This document shows positions 49,401-61,400 of a DNA stretch of 64,000 nucleotides, piece after piece. Origin of the DNA: Apostichopus japonicus (taxonomy: Eukaryota > Echinodermata > Holothuroidea > Aspidochirotida > Stichopodidae); NCBI RefSeq assembly GCF_037975245.1, contig NC_092578.1:124001-188000 (forward strand), written 5' to 3'. Each line of letters starts with the position of its first letter. Within the stretch, counting starts at the first letter, position 1. A program made the position numbers and the translations under genes. Under the pieces are notes generated by a model. It had not been told where the DNA came from. It saw only the letters and a list, made by a program, of their open reading frames with translations, and did not search any database.

Positions 49401-52400
49401 GGGATGTCAGTTGGTACTTCTGCTGTTGAGTTTCACTACATTGTCCTTATATCAAGGGATGTCACTTGGTACTTCTACTGTTGAGTTTTACTACATTGTA
49501 CTTACATGAAGGGATGTCACTTGGTACTTCTACTGTTGAGTGTTACTACATTGTACTTATATCAAGGGATAACACTTGGTACTTCTACTGTTGAGTTTCA
49601 CTACATTGTACTTACATCAAGGGATAACACTTGGTACTTCTACTGTTGTATTTTACTACATTGTATTATATCAAGGGATAACACTTGGTACTTCTACTGT
49701 TGAGTTTCACTACATTGTCCTTACATCAAGGGATGTCACTTGGTACTTCTACTGTTGAGTTTCACTACATTGTCCTTACATCAAGGGATAACACTTGGTA
49801 CTTCTACTGTTGAGTTTCACTACATTGTACTTATATCGAGGGATGTCACTTGGTACTTCTACTGTTGAGTTTTACTACATTGTACTTATATCAAGGGATA
49901 ACACTTGGTACTTCTACTGTTGAGTTTTACTACATTGTACTTATATCAAGGGATAACACTTGGTACTTCTACTGTTGAGTTTCACTACATTGTCCTTACA
50001 TCAAGGGATGTCACTTGGTACTTCTACTGTTGAGTTTTACTACATTGTACTTATATCAAGGGATAACACTTGGTACTTCTACTGTTGAGTTTCACTACAT
50101 TGTCCTTACATCAAGGGATGTCACATGGTACTTCTACTGTTGAGTTTCACTACATTGTCCTTACATCAAGGGATGTCACTTGGTACTTCTACTGTTGAGT
50201 TTCACTACATTGTACTGACATCAAGGGATGTCACTTGGTACTTCTACTGTTGAGTTTTACTACATTGTACTTATATCAAGGGATGTCACTTGGTACTTCT
50301 ACTGTTGAGTTTTACTACATTGTACTTACATCAAGGGATGTCACTTGGTACTTCTACTGTTGAGTTTCACTACATTGTACTGACATCAAAGGATGTCACT
50401 TGGTACTTCTACTGTTGAGTTTTACTACATTGTACTTATATCAAGGGATGTCACTTGGTACTTCTACTGTTGAGTTTTACTACATTGTACTTATATCAAG
50501 GGATGTCAGTTGGTACTTCTGCTGTTGAGTTTCACTACACTGTCCTTATATCAAGGGATGTCACTTGGTACTTCTACTGTTGAGTTTCACTACATTGTAC
50601 TTACATCAAGGGATGTCACATGGTACTTCTACTGTTGAGTTTCACTACATTGTACTTAGCTCCTTGGTGCTGCTACTTTGGACCGTATTTGTGTCAAGGG
50701 ATATCATATGGTACACTTACTATTATGACTAAAAAGTTTATAGTGTACCAATGCCAAATGATATCACTTAGTACACACTTAGCACTAAATGCAAACTAAA
50801 CAGAGAAGTTTAAAAATATGAAATACAGAGAATGTCAATAGGGACTCATTATATCTTTGAGATAATTAGGAAAGCATTACTTTGACTTGATTGAAACATC
50901 ATATAGTATTTGATTAGACATGAATACTTATATATCTTTGGTACTACTTACATTGACAACATTTGCATTAATGTAGTCCCCAGTGTCTGAATCTGTTAGT
51001 ATAACCCTAGTTGCATCATCTACAAAAGAGAATATATATACCATTGAGATTAATGAAAGCTTCGTCAGCAATTGACTGCAAGTTCTGGATGGCAGGAGAG
51101 GAAGGGGAGGGATAGAGAAGTAGGTAGTGCAAGGAGAAGTGGATCGATGGATAGGTAAGGAGAGGTAAGGAGAGATGACCACTCTGGGAGAAGAGACGAC
51201 TACTCTGGAAGAAGAGATGACCACTTTGGTAGAAGAGATGATCACTCTGGGAGAAGAGATGACCACTCTGGGAGGAGTGACCATTCTGGGAGAAGAGATG
51301 ACCACTCTGGGAGAAGAGATGACCACTCTGGAAGAAAAGATGACCACTCTGGGAGAAGAGATGACCACTCTGGGAGAAGAGATGACCACTCTGGGAGAAG
51401 GAGTGACCACTCTGGGAGAAGAGATGACCACTCTGGGAGAAGAGATGACCACTCTGGGAGAAGAGATGACCACTCTGGGAGAAGGAGTGACCACTCTGGG
51501 AGAAGAGATGACCACTTTGGTAGAAAAGATGACCACTTTGGTAGAAGAGATGACCACTCTGGGAGAAGAGATGACCACTCTGGGAGAAGAGATGACCACT
51601 CTGGGAGAAGAGATGGCCACTTTGGGAGAAGAGATGACCACTCTGGGAGAAGAGATGACCACTCTGGGAGAAGAGATGACCACTCTGGGAGAGAGATGAC
51701 CACTCTGGAGAAGAGATGACCTCTTTGGGAGAAGATATGACCACTCTGGAGAAGAGATGACCACTTTGGGAGAAGAGAGTAGCACTTTAGAAGAGAGATA
51801 CACTCTGAGAGAAGAGAACAGCACTCAGAGAGACATTACCAATCTGAGAGAAAAAGAGATGACTGTTTTGGGAGTAGAAGAGATGAGATCACAAATCTGA
51901 GAGAAAAAATCATCCCTCTGAGAGAAGATATTCCCACTGTAAGAGAATAAGATATTACCACTCTTTGAGGTTCTCACTTTTGAACCAAAATTCTAGACCT
52001 TTTCATGACCATTATGGTTTATTATAAAGCCTCCAATGAGGATCCAATGTTAGGCTACCTAAAGCTATGCATAATGATTGTAACTTCCAAACTGTATGAT
52101 TAACTTGTGATGAGGGGGACGTTAAGGAGCCCTTAACCCCCCACCCCCCATTGGCATGATGTAGAGTTAATTATTCATCACCAGTTTCATTAATACTGTT
52201 TATCTCACACATCTTAAGCACCTTGTTCATGTAAGTCTTATGATAGTGTAAGGTGTAGATCTAGCTATAATATCCAGCTTATGATCTTAAACTTAGGCAA
52301 CACTAATGCCTTTCCAATATTGCTCAAAGACTGGGATGGACAATTGCAAATCACAGGAGAATACACATCTAAAATGGACTGCTCAAGGCAAAATATGTAA

Positions 52401-55400
52401 GGAAATATAAGTATAGACATTTATACAGAATGAGAAGAAGCATTATAAAGATCAAATACAATCTAAAGCTAACAACAAGGGTAATTCTTGCTCCCAACTA
52501 TTCCCATGGAAAGTATGGCTCTTAGAGAAAAGAAGAGAACACCACTCTCATGTTCAAACTGCTTTGGTTGAGATTACCTTTGATTTGTTTTACTTACATG
52601 GTGATATGTCCCGATATCTATTTTTGGCAATATTTTCTGGTTCCTTGCACTCATTCATTGTCATACCAGACTTTCTTCTGTAAAGTTGCTGAAACATAGA
52701 AACACCAAAAATTCAAAATCAATTTTCTGTTCCTGGACTTTTCTGCAGACAGAAAGTAAATTGCATACTGATACACAGAGCTCCACAAATTTACCACTTT
52801 AATCCACAACCTGTGAAAGGAAGCAATGATTCACATTGTAAGTTTTTGCAACACAATTCTTATTGGTCCAGGCCTCAAATTTCACAATTTTTAGGGCAAG
52901 GCCACTTTGGCCTTGAATGGGGCAAAATTTTAGAGGGCACCAAGGCCGTGAGGTTAGGCACCTAGGCCAACTTGCATCTTACCAAAGGGCAACAAGGCAA
53001 TAAAGAATAAACATCATGAAAAAATTTCTGTCCCAGGTCCTGGCGGCTGTTTTAATGAAGCAGAATAGAAGAAGGTGGTCTCTCTCACTTTACTTTTACT
53101 TTTTGTCAATTGAATTATTTAACCCTACTCTTATTTGAATGCTTCCTCACCCTTAGCAAAATCAACCATCATTATGGTAACTCAACTCATAAATTTATGG
53201 ACAGACTCTGATTATGGGGGTATCTCATGTAAACTGTAAACCCTTATCAGTTAACTGGAGTAGTCCTCAATCCATGCCAACAGAATAATATTCAACCAAA
53301 AATGCCTTTTTGAGTTTGATGGGTTGTTATTGGGGTGGTTAGGCTTATAGGGTTAATGCTGAAAATGTAACTAACAACAGCATGTTCTTTTAAACTTTTT
53401 TTATTGATGCTGAAAAATTATTTAAAAATCAGCAAGTTAAGTCCAACCGATGTGCTCTGTGCGTGTGATCATAGAGCATGTGAAGTACGTGTTCGGTTAT
53501 TTTCCCGTTCTTTTTTTGTGGGGAAAGTTGTTTTACACACGAAACACTCCATGCAGGGTAGGAATTAAGAACCCAAATTTGGGGGGCTATTTTGGAAAAT
53601 GAAAAGTTTAAAAACGCCCCTCTTAATGTATTTACGAGGGCTTTTTTAAGGTTTAGTGGGGCTCTTTTCCAAAGTTCAATATGCTGTTTACGAAAATTAC
53701 GAAAATGGATGTAAGCATTCAACAGGATAAAGTAAGCACAATTACCCTCTTCCTAGTGCTGCCTATAGCAAATTCATTATTAGTTTAATCGCAAAAATTT
53801 GCGAACGTTTAGCAAATAACTTCAAGCCACCGAATATATGACGAAAAACCAATAACCCATCAACTGAAATAGAAAACACAGGTTTACTTCCGCTGAAGGT
53901 GACCTTTCCTTAAATCATGTATTTGTTCGTGTGTGGATAAAATCACTCACCACCAAATACGAAACCATTATTCTGCTGAAAAGTAATCAAAGTTAAAACC
54001 TTCAATCCATCGCCACAGCAACGGTGTACGTAAAATACAAATTGAAAGTTGTAAACAAAGCTACGTAGTTTTTTTTTTTTGGCAAACCGATGGTTAGGCT
54101 ACACTTCCCATTGACTTAGTGTAGTTGTTAGGCTAACATGTGGTCGAAGGTCGCAGTATTTCATGGATATTTTAGTTCTAGCTAACTGCGTCACAATTTC
54201 AGCGAATAAAGAGATGCTTCGGCTAGATTTTCCCATTGTATACGTGTGGTGTTCGGCTAGCATGCATGTTATTTTTGTTTATTTATTTTTGTTTATGTTT
54301 ATTTTTAATTTGCGACACTACTTGAGCGAATAAACAGATGGCTAGGTTAGATTTCCATGTTGACTTAGTGTGAAGTTAGGCTAACATGTGGTCAGAGATT
54401 TGTGGGGATTTTAGGTTATTGTCGCTAGTACTGAAATTGCTTAGTGGGAGCCGTATTTGCCAGTGACTGTGCGGGAAGTTCCCAATGATTGTGCGCGACC
54501 CTCCCGCACTGCTTCAAATTTTATGCGGGATTGTGAGAACTGCTACTGCAAACCCTAGCAAATGCATGTCACAATTAATTTAACACAGACACCTGATATT
54601 ACGAGGGTGATTTTCTTATATTTCTCTTTTCTTTTTAACTTTGATTACTTTTCAGCAGAACAATGGTTTCGTATTTGGTGGTGAGTGATTTTATCCACAC
54701 ACGAACAAATACATGATTTAAGGAAAGGTCACCTTCAGCGGAAGTAATCGCCCGTCGCCCCCGTTTATTTCTGACCCTGACACCATATCCGGCTGCCACC
54801 GTGTGCCATTTAATATCCCTGACATAAAATATAATTTTGATCTCAAAAAGGGCACGGCGGCCATCGAAGAAAAAGGGCAGGCATTTTTGGCCGTAAAAAA
54901 CGTCAGATTTCCTATAGGCACCAAGGCCAGTTGGAAGGGCACCGTCGGCCATGGCCGTCGTGGCCGCCGTGAAATTTGAGGCCTGTTGGTTAAAACATAG
55001 TTAAACAGGAAGCTGAAGTGTGGATTGCTATGGGAAAGATAGATTCAGGCAGCACCCATATAACAGATGAGTATGAGATTTCCTGTTTTGAAAATGTAAT
55101 AGGACCTCAAACGACACAGCTGTGAAACCATGAGATTGTAAATGAAAACCATAATGGGACCAAAAACATGCTTAAACATACTTATCTGAAGCTATGTAGA
55201 TATCTCTTTGTAAATGGTAGGTTTGAGCAACAACATACATCAGTTGAATGAAACATGGAATGTTACTTGAATCCAACAAAACGCCACTTACCTCAAATTG
55301 CGCTAATGCAGTACCACTTGCCAGTCCTTCCTGTAGTAGCATTATAGACTCTGACAGAGGATCAATGCCCCCATTGGCTACACGAGGGCTCTCTGGGATG

Positions 55401-58400
55401 TATTGAAAGACAGGCTCCTCCTCCTCCTCAACATCATCACTAACATAAACTGTCATGGTTAAAGAATAGATACAGTCTATAAATAATCCCTCAATTCATC
55501 CAACCGACACAAAGGCACAATACCTGATCCATTTACATTATGCTACGTTTTAAGTTATAAGAGAATTGAAGTGTTTCAGTGGCTCCTGGCTGGTCTAGAT
55601 ATTACACATCAACCATCCACAAGTGAAGCAATGTCAATAGTGTTGCTTTTCCTCTCAGAGACTCCTACAGAATTTAATTTGTACACAGATTTCATCCTCA
55701 AACATCGCACATGTATATAACTATGTATGCTACCACAGAGACATACGTGGATAACAAATGTCACAGATAGGTGTAACAGAAGGTATATATAACTATGTGA
55801 GCTACCACAGAGACATACGTGGATAACAAATGTCACAGACATGTGTAACAGAAGGTATATGTATGCTACCACAGAGACATACGTGTGTAACAAATGTCAC
55901 AGACATGTGTAACAGAAGGTATATATAACTATGAATGCTACCACAGAGACATACGTGGATAACAAATGTCACAGACATGTGTAACAGAAGGTATATGTAT
56001 GCTACCACAGAGACATACGTGTGTAACAAATGTCACAGACATGTGTAACAGAAGGTATATATAACTATGAATGCTACCACAGAGACATACGTGGATAACA
56101 AATGTCACAGACATGTGTAACAGAAGGTATATGTAACTATGAATGCTACCACAGAGACATACGTGTGTAACAAATGTCACAGACATGTGTAACAGAAGGT
56201 ATAACTATGTATGCTACCACAGAGACATACGTGGATAACAAATGTCACAGACATGTGTAACAGAAGGTATATGTATGCTACCACAGAGACATACGTGTGT
56301 AACAAATGTCACAGACATGTGTAACAGAAGGTATATATAACTATGAATGCTACCACAGAGACATACGTGGATAACAAATGTCACAGACATGTGTAACAGA
56401 AGGTATACGTATGCTACCACAGAGACATACGAGTGTAACAAATGTCACAGACATGTGTAACAGAAGGTATATATAACTATGAATGCTACCACGGAGACAT
56501 ACGTGGGTAACAAATGTCACAGACATGTGTAACAGAAGGTATATATAACTATGAATGCTACCACAGAGACATACGTGGATAACAAATGTCACAGACATGT
56601 GTAACAGAAGGTATATGTATGCTACCACAGAGACATACGTGTGTAACAAATGTCACAGACATGTGTAACAGAAGGTATATATAACTATGAATGCTACCAC
56701 AGAGACATACGTGGGTAAAAAATGTCACAGACATGTGTAACAGAAGGTATAACTATGTATGCTACCACAGAGACATACGTGGATAACAAATGTCACAGAC
56801 ATGTGTAACAGAAGGTATATGTATGCTACCACAGAGACATACGTGTGTAACAAATGTCACAGACATGTGTAACAGAAGGTATATATAACTATGAATGCTA
56901 CCACAGAGACATACATGGGTAACAAATGTCACAGACATGTGTAACAGAAGGTATAACTATGTATGCTACCACAGAGACATTTGTGGATAACAAATGTCAC
57001 AGACATGTGTAACAGAAGGTATATGTATGCTACCACAGAGACATACATGTGTAACAAATGTCACAGACATGTGTAACAGAAGGTATATATAACTATGAAT
57101 GCTACCACGGAGACATACGTGGGTAACAAATGTCAAAGACATGTGTAACAGAAGGTATATATAACTATGAATGCTACCACAGAGACATACGTGGATAACA
57201 AATGTCACAGACATGTGTAACAGAAGGTATATGTATGCTACCACAGAGACATACGTGTGTAACAAATGTCACAGACATGTGTAACAGAAGGTATATATAA
57301 CTATGAATGCTACCACAGAGACATACGTGGGTAAAAAATGTCACAGACATGTGTAACAGAAGGTATAACTATGTATGCTACCACAGAGACATACGTGGAT
57401 AACAAATGTCACAGACATGTGTAACAGAAGGTATATGTATGCTACCACAGAGACATACGTGTGTAACAAATGTCACAGACATGTGTAACAGAAGGTATAT
57501 ATAACTATGAATGCTACCACAGAGACATACATGGGTAACAAATGTCACAGACATGTGTAACAGAAGGTATAACTATGTATGCTACCACAGAGACATTTGT
57601 GGATAACAAATGTCACAGACATGTGTAACAGAAGGTATATGTATGCTACCACAGAGACATACATGTGTAACAAATGTCACAGACATGTGTAACAGAAGGT
57701 ATATATAACTATGAATGCTACCACGGAGACATACGTGGGTAACAAATGTCACAGACATGTGTAACAGAAGGTATAACTATGTATGCTACCACAGAGACAT
57801 ACGTGGGTAACAAATGTCACAGACATGTGTAACAGAAGGTATATATAACTATGTATGCTATCACAGAGACATACGTGGGTAACAAATATCACAGACATGT
57901 GTAACAGAAGGTATATATAACTATGTATGCTACCACAGAGACATGAGTCAGTTAAGAAATGTCACACACATGTGTAACAGAAGGTATGCATAACTATGTA
58001 TGCTATCACAGATACATACGTGGGTAACAAATGTCACAGACATGTGTAACAGAAGGTATGTATAACTATGTATTTAAAAACATGCGCGATATATTAACTT
58101 TACAACATCGTTAGCAAAAATCTGTACACTAATAAAGTCGCCTAACGCTAGTTTCTAATAATGTATCCAGAAAACAAATGAGACTCGTGGCTAAATGTCA
58201 GTGCAATGCATTTTGAACGGTGTTGTAACAACAGTCGATCAGACACTGACAGTCTATAGGCCGAGTGAAAATGCATTGCTGGACAATGGGGGAAATCTAG
58301 CCTATACTGCTGAATTTGTGACGCAGTTATAAGGTATCCATGGAATACTTTCATTATTACTGTTATCTTCGACCACATGGTTGCCTAACAGCACACTAAG

Positions 58401-61400
58401 TCAATGGGGGAAATCTAGCCTATACCGCTGAATTTGTGACGCAGTTATAAGGTATCCATGGAATACTTTCCTCAATGTAAACTAAACATAATGTTCTTAG
58501 TTAGGTGGATCCACACACCAAGTATGAAGTGCCTTGAAGTTCAAAATTATTTTGATTTATTTTCATTACAAGGTTCTTAGACTGACCACTGTAGACTTCA
58601 CAAAACCTTTGACCACAAAACAGAATTTTGTTGTTGTATTCCATACTGTGGACCCACATACAGAAGGCTTAACTTAAAACTGATTTCACAAAAACCAGAA
58701 GACCTATAACAGTTGTGGACAATGTCGAGTAGGGATGCCTAATTTAATGAGGGAACATGATAGCAAATAACTCAAAGCTCATAGAATGAAGCAAAACTTT
58801 ATATAAGCAGAATAATTTATCCAGTATCGTACCACCAAATGCTATGCAAAATTGAAATATTGCTACACAAGTGGAAAGATTTATAGAGTTGTTTAACATA
58901 TGAACCATATTCTTTTACATGAGAAAACCTTCAGGACTATAATAAAATTTGAATTCTAAATTCCCTGATCAAAGGGTTACTGGTGGAGGGAGTGTAAGGG
59001 GGAGCTCACCATTGGGTCTGACTGTAAGCACCAGATCTGTCCTTTGTAGTTCACAGATACCTCGAATAGCTGATACAACCTCTTCATTTGTGTAAGTGGA
59101 AATGTCCTGGCCATTTAGTAGCAGGATTTGGTCTCCCTCGTTCAGTCTAGGAATACAGAGGTCAGCCTGCAAAAAGAAACACATAGTCTGATACAACCCC
59201 TGATGATTTATCCCTGGTCAGAAATTTTGAGTATATTACCACAACCAGAGGAAAACCCGTCCCAGTGTTAACTGGCATTGAAATACATGACATATGCAGC
59301 ACAAGAGTAGTTTGCAAGCTAACCCTGGCTTAAGTTAATACTGCAGATAGGGAGCAGTATAAATCTAAACAGAGTCAGTGCTTACATGGTTTTATGATAG
59401 GGAATCTTGTGACATAATACCACAACAATGAAAGAAAGATAGAGGGACATTGTTTGTTGTTGGTAATTTATTTGAATGCTCACTCTAACAACAAAGAGTA
59501 GATTTGCATTTGTTTTAGTTAACCAGATGAGATCCATTTGACGTTTGGACCGATGCTGACCCCAATGACCTTTGACCTTCACTCAAAATAATAGGGTTCT
59601 TGCACCCACTATAAGAAAGATACAGGCCATATATGAACTATATGATGTAAGCTGTGTTTGGATATCATGTTTCAAAGGTTTGTGTTTAAAAGGTTTTACA
59701 GAGTGTGACTTGTGATGGACCCAAATTACCTTTTACCTCCACAAAAAAAAGCATTATAGGAAAGCCACATGCACTATATGAGAGCCAATACAGCTTCCTA
59801 TCAAGACATATCATGTTTACAAGGATTTCAATTTTTGACCCCTGGTGACATTAAATGAACTCTGACCTACACCAAATTACTTTACACTACATATTAGGCT
59901 ATCCTACCATGTGAGCTTCTTTGGTGTTCAGGTTCTGGAGATTTTTGAGAATTTCACATTATGTCCTTAGCAGACCCAATGACCTTCCACCTCCACCAAA
60001 AACAGTACTCATTATGGGGAAGCCACATGCCAAATATGGGAACTGCGGAGGTTACCTATCTGGACATATGGTATTTACTAGCTTTGGTGTCACATACACA
60101 CATATTCACGCTCCAACTTGACTACATAGGTTTAATACTTGCCTGTCAATGGCAAGTAACCAAAATAGACTGCCCACAATGATTCTTATTATATACCCTG
60201 CTGGAGTATGTATGGTGAGAATATTTACCACAAAAAGTAATGCTCACAATGACCATTATTATATGACCTGCTGGAACAGTATGATGTGTAAATTTACCAC
60301 AAAAAAATACTGCCCACAATGATCATTATTATATACCCTGCTGGATTATTTATGGTAAGAAAATTTGCCACAAACATTACTGCCCACAATGACCATTAAT
60401 ATGGAATGGAAATGTTACACAATTTATAATAAGATGGAAAAAATCAAAGAAAGAACCTACTAGGCTGCCTACTTCAAAGCTAATACATGTTATGTATGGG
60501 AGCATTTCTTGTATCCAAGGATTCTACCGCTAATAATGGCTAAAGACCAGTTATAGAATAAGACTTACCGGGGTATTTGGTGCAACTCTACAAACAATGA
60601 CAGGGGCACCTTGGTCACAGCCACCTTTAACACTGAAGCCAAACTGTCCTTTGTCGTTTGGTCTCATTCTGATAACAATCAAACTATCAGCAGCAACACC
60701 ATTGGGCTAAAAGGTAAGAACAGTAATAGTACACTATTAAGCTCAAGGGTTACAACAGTAATTGTACACAATTAGGCTCAAAGTAAATATTGTACATTAC
60801 TAGTCTAAAAGTTAACAACAGTAAGAGTACACTATTAGACTCAAGGGTTACAACAGTAATTGTACACAATTAGGCTCAAAGTAATATTATACACTATTAG
60901 TTAACAGTAATACGACACTATTAGGCTCAAGGGTTACAACAGTAATTGTACACAATTAGGCTCAAAGTAAATATTATACACTATTAGTTAACAGTAATAA
61001 GACACTATTAGGCTCAAGGGTTACAACAGTAATTGTACACAATTAGGCTCAAAGTAAATATTGTACATTACTAGTCTAAAAGTTAACAACAGTAAGAGTA
61101 CACTATAAGTCTCAAGGGTTACAACAGTAATTGTACACAATTAGGCTCAAAGTAATATTATACACTATTAGTTAACAGTAATAAGACACTATTAGGCTCA
61201 AGGGTTACAACAGTAATTGTACACAATTAGGCTCAAAGTAAATATTATACACTATTAGTTAACAGTAATAAGACACTATTAGGCTCAAGGGTTACAACAG
61301 TAATTGTACACAATTAGGCTCAAAGTAAATATTGTACATTACTAGTCTAAAAGTTAACAACAGTAAGAGTACACTATAAGTCTCAAGGGTTACAACAGTA

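Larger units (their letters stand above)
52869..54985. mobile_element. TIR element, 2117 bp, with internal inverted repeat
   Basis: The 17-bp ends CAGGCCTCAAATTTCAC (52869-52885) and GTGAAATTTGAGGCCTG (54969-54985) are perfect inverted repeats. TTGGT occurs just outside both, but a clean target duplication is not clear. The subterminal parts hold repeated 'aaGGCCA/GGGCACC' words. No transposase frame was found. It contains the 115-bp inverted repeat described separately and a short tandem repeat at 54085-54430. It is the main content of the intron between exons at 52688 and 55292. Confidence 0.7.

Noticed and set aside
48152-49758. Multiple ~60-codon plus-strand frames (MVLLLLS...).
   Set aside because: Translations of the 55-bp minisatellite, antisense to the PTPN4-like gene, with apparent signal-peptide character only by chance.
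50928-51824. A 298-codon minus-strand frame through the 21-bp repeat into DDATRVIL.
   Set aside because: Only the last 68 bp before the GTAAGT donor (50952-51019) are exon; a clear acceptor, CTTTTGTAG, separates it from the repeat.
55609-57265. [20 protein letters not shown]-type frames.
   Set aside because: Repeat translations from the 64-72-bp array; identical copies recur at the array period.
55715-58075. Repeated AGACATGTGT words as p53-type half-sites.
   Set aside because: They miss the RRRCWWGYYY consensus at one position and exist only because the unit is repeated.
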